Source: Actinomadura rayongensis
Lineage (GTDB): Bacteria > Actinomycetota > Actinomycetes > Streptosporangiales > Streptosporangiaceae
Assembly (NCBI RefSeq): GCF_009831215.1
Contig: NZ_WUTW01000001.1
Location: forward strand, 124,001 to 188,000
Length of the DNA stretch: 64,000 nucleotides
Direction of reading: 5' to 3'
The notes below the pieces were generated by a model. That model did no database searches. It saw nothing but the letters and a program-made list of their open reading frames with translations, and was not told where the DNA came from. Shown piece by piece: positions 58,534-64,000 of the stretch. A program made the translations under genes and the position numbers. Each line of letters begins with the position of its first letter. Position 1 is the stretch's first letter.

Positions 58534-60367
58534 GGTCGATCACATCCCGCAGCACACCGGCCAGCTCCTCGGACTTGAAGGGCAGGCCGCGCACCTGGTT
58601 GTAGCTGATGACGTCGATGAGGAACCGCCCGCGCAGCAGCAGCGCGAGCTGGCCCAGGTTGATCTCGGGCACCACGACCCGGTCGTAGGACCGCAGGACC
58701 GGTTCGAGGTTGGCCGGGAACGGGTTGAGATGCCGCAGATGCGCCTGCGCGACGAGCCCGCCCGCCGCGCGGACCTCCCGGACGGCGGCGGAGATGGCAC
58801 CGAACGTCCCGCCCCAGCCGAGGACGAGCACCCGCGCCGCGCCGGACGGGTCGTCCACCGCGAGCGGTTCGATGTCGGCGGCGATCCCGTCGACCTTGGC
58901 CTGCCGCAGCCGCGTCATGCGGTCGTGGTTGGCCGGGTCGTAGGAGATGTTGCCCGAACCGTCCGCCTTCTCCAGGCCGCCGATGCGGTGCTCAAGACCG
59001 GGCGTGCCGGGGACGGCCCACGGCCGCGCCAGCGTCTCCGGGTCGCGCGCGAACGGCTGGAAGTCCTCCTGGCCGGGCGCGGCGAAACCGGGCTCGATCA
59101 CCGGGAGCGTGTCCACCTCGGGCAGCTTCCACGGCTCGGAGCCGTTGGCGAGATAGCCGTCCGACAACAGGATGACCGGTGTGCGGTACTTCACCGCGAT
59201 CCGGGCCGCCTCCAGCGCCGCGTCGAAGCAGTCCGACGGGGACCGCGGCGCGATCACCGGGACGGGCGCCTCGCCGTTGCGGCCGTGCATCGCCTGGAGC
59301 AGGTCCGCCTGCTCGGTCTTGGTGGGCATCCCGGTGGACGGCCCGGACCGCTGCACGTCGATGACCAGCAGCGGCAGCTCGGTCGCCACCGCCAGCCCGA
59401 TCGTCTCGGACTTCAGCGCGATGCCCGGACCGGACGTCGTCGTCACGCCGAGCGACCCGCCGAACGAGGCGCCGAGCGCCGCGCCGACGGCCGCGATCTC
59501 GTCCTCGGCCTGGAACGTTCTGACGCCGAACCGCTTGTGCTTGGACAGCTCGTGCAGGATGTCGGACGCCGGCGTGATCGGGTACGACCCGAGGTACACC
59601 GGCAGCCCGCTGCGCTGCCCCGCCGCGACGATCCCGTACGCCAGCGCCACGTTCCCGGTGATGTTCCGGTACAGGCCGGGCGCGTGCTCGGCGGGCTTGA
59701 CCTGGTACTGGACGGAGAACGCCTCGGTCGTCTCGCCGTAGTTCCAGCCCGCCTGGAACGCCGCCACGTTCGCCTTCATGATCTCGGGCTTCTTCGCGAA
59801 CTTCCGTTCGAGAAAGGCGAGCGTCCCCTCGGTGGGACGGTGGTACAGCCACGACAGAAGGCCGAGCGCGAACATGTTCTTCGCGCGCTCGGCGTCCTTC
59901 TTGGAGATCTCGTAGCCGGTGAGGGCGGTCACCGTCATCGAGGTCAGCGGCAGCGCGTGGACGCGGTACTCCTCCAGCGTGCCGTCCTCCACCGGGTCGG
60001 CCGCGTAGCCGACCTTGGCGAGGTTGCGCCTGGTGAACTCGTCGGTGTTGACGATGAGGTCCGCCCCGCGGGGGAGGTCCCCGAGGTTGGCCTTGAGGGC
60101 GGCAGGGTTCATGGCGACCAGGACGTCCGGGGCGTCGCCCGGCGTGAGGATGTCGTGGTCGGCGAAGTGGAGCTGGAAACTGGACACGCCGGGCAGGGTC
60201 CCGGCGGGGGCGCGGATCTCGGCCGGGAAGTTCGGCAGCGTCGACAAGTCGTTGCCGAACGCGGCCGTCTCCTGGGTGAAGCGATCGCCGGTCAGTTGCA
60301 TGCCGTCGCCGGAGTCGCCGGCGAAGCGGATGATGACGCGGTCGAGCTGCTCGACCTGCTTGGTCAC
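58526..60367 (-). CDS. korA: 2-oxoacid:ferredoxin oxidoreductase alpha subunit
   Basis: A 613-residue fused gamma-alpha subunit, the actinobacterial KorA form. The N-terminal gamma domain begins V-I-I-R-F-A-G-D-S-G-D-G-M-Q-L-T-G. The alpha domain has Y-P-I-T-P-A-S-D-I-L-H-E-L, E-D-E-I-A-A-V-G-A-A-L-G-A-S-F and T-T-S-G-P-G-I-A-L-K. GTG 60367 follows GGAGG. The gene leads the korAB operon, and nuoA lies 3.3 kb away on the other strand; reduced ferredoxin may feed respiration. Confidence 0.95.
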   Translation of the reverse strand: MTKQVEQLDRVIIRFAGDSGDGMQLTGDRFTQETAAFGNDLSTLPNFPAEIRAPAGTLPGVSSFQLHFADHDILTPGDAPDVLVAMNPAALKANLGDLPRGADLIVNTDEFTRRNLAKVGYAADPVEDGTLEEYRVHALPLTSMTVTALTGYEISKKDAERAKNMFALGLLSWLYHRPTEGTLAFLERKFAKKPEIMKANVAAFQAGWNYGETTEAFSVQYQVKPAEHAPGLYRNITGNVALAYGIVAAGQRSGLPVYLGSYPITPASDILHELSKHKRFGVRTFQAEDEIAAVGAALGASFGGSLGVTTTSGPGIALKSETIGLAVATELPLLVIDVQRSGPSTGMPTKTEQADLLQAMHGRNGEAPVPVIAPRSPSDCFDAALEAARIAVKYRTPVILLSDGYLANGSEPWKLPEVDTLPVIEPGFAAPGQEDFQPFARDPETLARPWAVPGTPGLEHRIGGLEKADGSGNISYDPANHDRMTRLRQAKVDGIAADIEPLAVDDPSGAARVLVLGWGGTFGAISAAVREVRAAGGLVAQAHLRHLNPFPANLEPVLRSYDRVVVPEINLGQLALLLRGRFLIDVISYNQVRGLPFKSEELAGVLRDVIDRD

Positions 60368-60639
60368 AGAGGAAGACCTCCTCGACGCGCGGCGTCCGTC
60401 CCAGGGGAGGCACCCGGGGAACGGACGCTGCTTAGGCTTGCCTTCATGGTATGTCGGGGGACCGGTGGTCTCAGCGGGGAACGGGAGGGCCGGAGGGACG
60501 AAGCGTCACCCGGCGGTCGGGCGGTTCCCGCCCGGCCTCGTCCAACCCGCGACAGTCCCCGCGAGCGGGAAAATCACGCACCGAACTATAGATAAGCCGC
60601 CACTGACGACCCGTCACCGGCCCCCGTTCGCTCAGCGGG
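60368..60639. other. Intergenic region upstream of korA
   Basis: No gene seen. TTAGGCTTGCCTT (60432-60444) contains AGGC-TT-GCCT and loosely resembles half of an IdeR/DmdR iron box; the match is weak. The korA promoter should lie here but no convincing pair of elements stands out. Confidence 0.3.
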
Positions 60640-62079
60640 CTAGCGCTCGGCGTCGACCGCCGTGAGCAGGCGCGCGACGTCGCCGGGGGCGACGGCGAGG
60701 CCGAGCACGCGGGCGTTCGCCGCGTACGGGTGACGGCCGGGCGTGTCCATCGCGCGCCGCATCCAGGTCCGCCAGCCGGGGCTCGTGACGGTGCAGCGCA
60801 GCACCAGCGACCGGTCGCGGGGGACGGGCGCCGACGCCGCGCAGGAGCCGAGCGCGGCGCCGTCGGCGGTGACGGTGGCGCGCAGCAGGGCACGCGCGTC
60901 CGGCGGGACGGTCCCGGGGGCGCTCAGCTGGGCCGGGACGCTCACCGTGCAGCCGTTGACATTCTGGTCGCAGTCGAGGAAGGAAAGCGTGCCGGTCGCG
61001 AAGCGCAGCGCCGGGTCGACCGCGCCGCCGAGCGCCGCCACGCGCGTGCGGACCTCTTGGCGGACGGCCGGGGCGTCGTCGCGCGGCGTCGCGGCGAACA
61101 GCGGGTCGCCGTGCCCGGCCGCCCGGACGGCGAGCAGCCCGAACGGGGCGGTGCGGGCGATCAGGTAGTCGGCGCGGCGCGTCCGCACCTGATACGCGGG
61201 GACGCCGCCCGGCGCGGTCGCTGACGTGACGCGCGGGTTCCCGGCGAGGGCGGCGGCGAGGGCGCGCGGCGCGAGGACGTTCCGGACGTCCACCCCGAAG
61301 ACGGACGCGGGCGCCTTCGTCCAGCGGCCCGCGTAGTCGTCGGGACGCGCGGCGCCCGGCTGCGCGCGCCAGAAGCTCTCCCCGGCCTTGAGGTACGTCG
61401 CGCCCGCGACGGAGACGAGGTCGGCGGTCGTCCCGGCGGCCGTGATCGTGCCGGTCGCCGAGCCCCGCCGCGTCACGCCGAGCCGGATCCGGACGGGCTC
61501 GCCGCCGCGCGTGAGCGTCGCGTCGAACCGGACGGCGTCCAGCGCCGCCGCCTGCCGCGCCGCGGGCAGCCAGGCGGCCGGGACGCGCGCGGGCGGCGCC
61601 GCGCGCCGCGCGGGCTTCCCGTCGGACGAGACCAGCAGCGCTCCCGCCCCGGCGCCGCCCGCCGCGACGGCGAGGACGACCACGCCGAGCACCAGCCGCC
61701 GGCGCGCCTTCCGGGGCCGTCCGCCCGGCCGGTACGGCAGCGGCGGCAGCTCGACCGGCGGCCCCCCGAACCCCGCCTGCTCGTGCGGCGGCTGCCCGTA
61801 GGGCGCCTGGCCGTGTCCGGCCCACGCGTCCGGCGGCTGCCCGTGGGGCGCCTGACCGTGCCTGGCCCACGCGTCCGGCGGCTGACCGTAGGGCGCCCGG
61901 CTGTGCCCGGACCACTCGTCCGGCGGCTGACTTTGGGTCGGCTGCTCGTGCGGCGGCTGGCCGTGGAACGGTCGGTTCTGCGTCGGCGCGGGGCGCGCGT
62001 AGGGCGAACGCTCGTTCGGGAGATCGTCGGGCGGGAGGGTCCAGGAGCCGTCGGACGGCGGAGGAGGGACGGTCGTCAT
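60640..62079 (-). CDS. Pro-rich membrane-anchored LppX/LprG-like protein (paralogue 1)
   Basis: A 479-residue protein. The cytoplasmic N-terminus (about 130 residues) is rich in Gln/Pro with tandem 15-residue units G-Q-P-P-D-A-W-A-x-H-G-Q-A-P-x. One membrane segment (R-R-R-L-V-L-G-V-V-V-L-A-V, residues about 127-150) follows. The extracellular part resembles lipid-carrier proteins (T-A-D-L-V-S-V-A-G-A-T-Y-L-K-A-G-E-S-F-W). Paired cysteines near the end (L-D-C-D, G-C-T-V) suggest disulfides. The gene at 62194 is a paralogue of the same design. ATG 62079 chosen. Function unknown. Confidence 0.7.
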   Translation of the reverse strand: MTTVPPPPSDGSWTLPPDDLPNERSPYARPAPTQNRPFHGQPPHEQPTQSQPPDEWSGHSRAPYGQPPDAWARHGQAPHGQPPDAWAGHGQAPYGQPPHEQAGFGGPPVELPPLPYRPGGRPRKARRRLVLGVVVLAVAAGGAGAGALLVSSDGKPARRAAPPARVPAAWLPAARQAAALDAVRFDATLTRGGEPVRIRLGVTRRGSATGTITAAGTTADLVSVAGATYLKAGESFWRAQPGAARPDDYAGRWTKAPASVFGVDVRNVLAPRALAAALAGNPRVTSATAPGGVPAYQVRTRRADYLIARTAPFGLLAVRAAGHGDPLFAATPRDDAPAVRQEVRTRVAALGGAVDPALRFATGTLSFLDCDQNVNGCTVSVPAQLSAPGTVPPDARALLRATVTADGAALGSCAASAPVPRDRSLVLRCTVTSPGWRTWMRRAMDTPGRHPYAANARVLGLAVAPGDVARLLTAVDAER

Positions 62080-62193
62080 CCGGCGCGCCCTGCCGTCATG
62101 GATCGCGCTCCTTCCTCGGGACGGACACTGTGCGGGCACAAGAATGCCGGACGATCCGGGGTGCCCCGGGCCGTCCGGCACTCGTGTCGCGCG

Positions 62194-63462
62194 TTACTCC
62201 TGGTCCAGGTTCGTTTGCATGGTCTGGATGTCGGAGCTGGACACGCCGGCGACCTTGTACTCGACGTGCTTGTAGAAGGTGCCGCCCTTCTTCGCCCAGT
62301 CCGTCCAGGCGGAGCTGACGACCTCGCAGCGCGTCCACACCGGCGAGTCGCCGCTGACGGTGACCTTGGCGGTGCAGTTGCCGAGGTCCCTGCCGGTGAG
62401 GGTGAAGGCGGTGATGTTGAACCGCAGCTGGATCTCGGTCGGGCCGTCCAGCCCCGCCGGGGGACGGACCTGCGCCTCGACCAGGCACCCGGAGGTGCTG
62501 TTGCAGTTCCCCTTCTTCCACTGCGCGATCGACGGCCGCGACGACACGTCGAAGGAGTCGCCGAGCTGGCTCATCTCCTGCCGCAGGTCGCTGATCACCG
62601 AGTTGTCGGCGACCTGGACGTCGGCCTGGACGCGCGGGAACAGGCTCTCGTAGCGGATCAGCTCGGGGTCGTCGCTGTCGGTCAGGTACAGCGTCGCCGA
62701 CCCGGTCGTGAACTTCAGCGCCTTGCGGCCCCCGTTCGTCGTCTTCACCGGCTTGCGGTTCAGCCGCGCGGCCTCGCGCAGCTTGTCGGCGATGACGGTC
62801 GGGGTCAGCGACGTCTTGAAGTTCAGCGTGAGGTCGGACGAGCCGAGCCTGCCCCACTGCTGCCCGCTGAGGAACCAGGACGGGTCGCTGGTGCTGGTGA
62901 TCTTGTCCTTCCAGTAGGACGAGTCGGCCTTGACGAAGGTCTTGTCGTCGGCCGCCAGCAGGGTGACCTGCGAGCCGTCCCAGGTGATCGGGCCGGTCGC
63001 CCGGCCGCCCTTGGTGACGGTCAGCTCGCCCTGGAGCGTGTCGGAGCCGCTGGTGATGCTGCCCTTGTAGGTGAGGGCGCGCGCGGCGGCGACCTTGTCG
63101 GCGGCGGCGGTGAGCTGCTCCTTCGGCGACTTGCCGCCGGCCGCCACGATCACCACGACGACCACCGCGAGCGCGACGATCACCACGAGCGCGCCGACGA
63201 CGATGGCGGCGATCGCGCCGCCGCCCATGCCGCGCTTGGCCGGCGGGCCGGGCGGCGGGGGGCCGCCGGGACCGTAGAACGGCGGCGGGGTGCCGGGGCC
63301 GCCGAAGCCGGGACCGGGCGGCGGGCCGCCGCCGAATCCCTGGCCGGGCGGCGGTCCGCCGGGCGCGCCGGGATTCTGCGGGCCCCCGGCCGGTGGCGGG
63401 GGCGGCGGCCATGAGGAGCCGCCCGGCGGTTCCCAGCCGGGGGGAGGCGGCGGGTTGCTCAT
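62194..63462 (-). CDS. Pro/Gly-rich membrane-anchored LppX/LprG-like protein (paralogue 2)
   Basis: A 422-residue protein: Gly/Pro-rich cytoplasmic tail of about 75 residues (many G-G-P-P-P-G), one long membrane segment (residues about 80-107), then an extracellular domain (L-T-Y-K-G-S-I-T-S-G-S-D, V-T-L-L-A-A-D-D-K-T-F-V-K-A-D-S-S-Y-W-K) matching its neighbour in order. Cysteines come in pairs (N-C-N...G-C-L, N-C-T...R-C-E). ATG 63462 follows GGATGAG. It may be a sensor or lipid-binding surface protein. Confidence 0.72.
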   Translation of the reverse strand: MSNPPPPPGWEPPGGSSWPPPPPPAGGPQNPGAPGGPPPGQGFGGGPPPGPGFGGPGTPPPFYGPGGPPPPGPPAKRGMGGGAIAAIVVGALVVIVALAVVVVVIVAAGGKSPKEQLTAAADKVAAARALTYKGSITSGSDTLQGELTVTKGGRATGPITWDGSQVTLLAADDKTFVKADSSYWKDKITSTSDPSWFLSGQQWGRLGSSDLTLNFKTSLTPTVIADKLREAARLNRKPVKTTNGGRKALKFTTGSATLYLTDSDDPELIRYESLFPRVQADVQVADNSVISDLRQEMSQLGDSFDVSSRPSIAQWKKGNCNSTSGCLVEAQVRPPAGLDGPTEIQLRFNITAFTLTGRDLGNCTAKVTVSGDSPVWTRCEVVSSAWTDWAKKGGTFYKHVEYKVAGVSSSDIQTMQTNLDQE

Positions 63463-63619
63463 CCGGTCACGTCCTTCCAGGTCATCTGACCCCAAAATGC
63501 ATGTCTAGTCTGCATCAAAAGACGCGTCCTGTGTTCGCCGGGTTCAGGGGTGTCCCGCTTCGCGACAACCTCGTGATGTTCGAGATACTTCTGCACGCAG
63601 GCACTCCGGGAGGTCACAG

Positions 63620-63991
63620 GTGGGCGACTATTTCGACGGCTACGCCATCTTCGCGGCGCTGGCCGTGATCGGCGGCGCGCTCGTCGGCGGCGGGCTGGCC
63701 GCGAACCGGCTGCTCCGCCCGGCGCTGCCGACGGCCGAGAAGCTGACGACCTACGAGTGCGGCGTCGACCCGGTCGGCGACCACTGGGCGCAGTCCTATG
63801 TCCGTTACTACGTGTTCGCCTACCTCTACGTGGTCTTCGCCGTGGACGCGGTGTTCCTGTTCCCCTGGGCGACGGTGTTCTCGGCGCCCGGATTCGGGGG
63901 GACGACGCTCGGCGAGATGTTCGTCTTCCTGGGCTTCCTCGCCGCCGGGCTGCTCTACGCGGGCCGCAAGGGCGTCCTGTCCTGGGTGTGA
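63620..63991 (+). CDS. nuoA: NADH-quinone oxidoreductase subunit A
   Basis: A 123-residue membrane subunit of respiratory complex I with three helices. The conserved loop Y-E-C-G-V-D-P-V-G-D-H-W-A-Q-S-Y-V-R-Y-Y (residues about 46-65) and V-D-A-V-F-L-F-P-W are diagnostic. GTG 63620 follows GGGAGG. This is the first gene of the nuo operon, which should continue beyond the window. It is divergent from the membrane protein at 62194. Confidence 0.96.
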   Translation: MGDYFDGYAIFAALAVIGGALVGGGLAANRLLRPALPTAEKLTTYECGVDPVGDHWAQSYVRYYVFAYLYVVFAVDAVFLFPWATVFSAPGFGGTTLGEMFVFLGFLAAGLLYAGRKGVLSWV

Positions 63992-64000
63992 CCGGCGGCC

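Noticed and set aside
60432..60444. Iron box controlling korAB
   Set aside because: Only the AGGC-TT-GCCT core resembles an iron-regulator site; the flanks do not match the 19-bp palindrome.

Overview
The window is high-GC actinomycete chromosome. Conservon genes (cvnA-D type), a SARP regulator, a BldC-family protein, a WhiJ-type XRE/DUF397 pair, DUF574 methyltransferases, type-B diterpene cyclase genes and korAB close to nuoA all suggest a filamentous actinomycete; an Actinomadura-like genus is my best guess, by gene content only.

Layout. 1-9.7 kb: the end of an unrecognised gene, a 2,843-residue cytoplasmic-looking protein with a central LamG domain, and a small SnoaL-like gene. 9.7-11.6 kb: a CGNR zinc-finger regulator divergent from an MFS transporter, with two near-identical 20-bp operators between them. 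11.5-13.4 kb: conservon cvnBCD whose sensor kinase survives only as its C-terminal tail. 13.5-15.1 kb: a class II diterpene cyclase. 15.4-18.5 kb: a secreted protein, RarD-like permease, methyltransferase, MsrA and a small unknown. 18.5-25 kb: an accessory island with a tRNA 3'-end fragment, a STAND-like NTPase/TPR protein paired with a small protein carrying the same RHIM-like N-I-Q-I-G motif, a BldC-like protein, small island ORFs and an XRE/DUF397 pair. 25-28.6 kb: small enzymes, a membrane-anchored exported protein, and a secreted metalloprotease with a ricin-type lectin domain. 30-34.8 kb: P450, class I terpene synthase and a complete but solitary cvnA kinase. 34.8-38.5 kb: a DUF574 methyltransferase, a SARP-DUF574 fusion and a second P450, linked by a shared operator. 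38.5-42.7 kb: MFS, GlxA-type regulator, patatin and SMI1-like genes. 42.7-45.9 kb: repeats, a possible micro-ORF, DUF305/DUF6153 genes, a PPOX gene with an in-frame amber stop and a truncated XRE regulator. 46-49 kb: three UTRA-domain genes, two lacking the DNA-binding domain. 49-57 kb: an ABC permease with a hydrolase-ABC ATPase fusion, TetR/DHA2 exporter, YceI and a SecDF-head protein. 57.4-64 kb: korAB, two paralogous LppX/LprG-like membrane proteins and the start of the nuo operon.

How the genes may work together. The most striking unit is the pair at 18,877-22,034: the small protein ends, and the NTPase begins, with the same G-x-N-I-Q-I-G-S motif. This is the architecture of amyloid-templated NLR/effector signalling and suggests an abortive or regulated-death defence module. 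The diterpene genes (class II cyclase at 13.5 kb; P450 and class I synthase at 30 kb) probably form one labdane-type pathway now separated by about 15 kb including the island. The SARP-methyltransferase fusion probably controls its two neighbours through a GGTGACA-N5-GGTGACA site placed 9 nt upstream of each -10 element.
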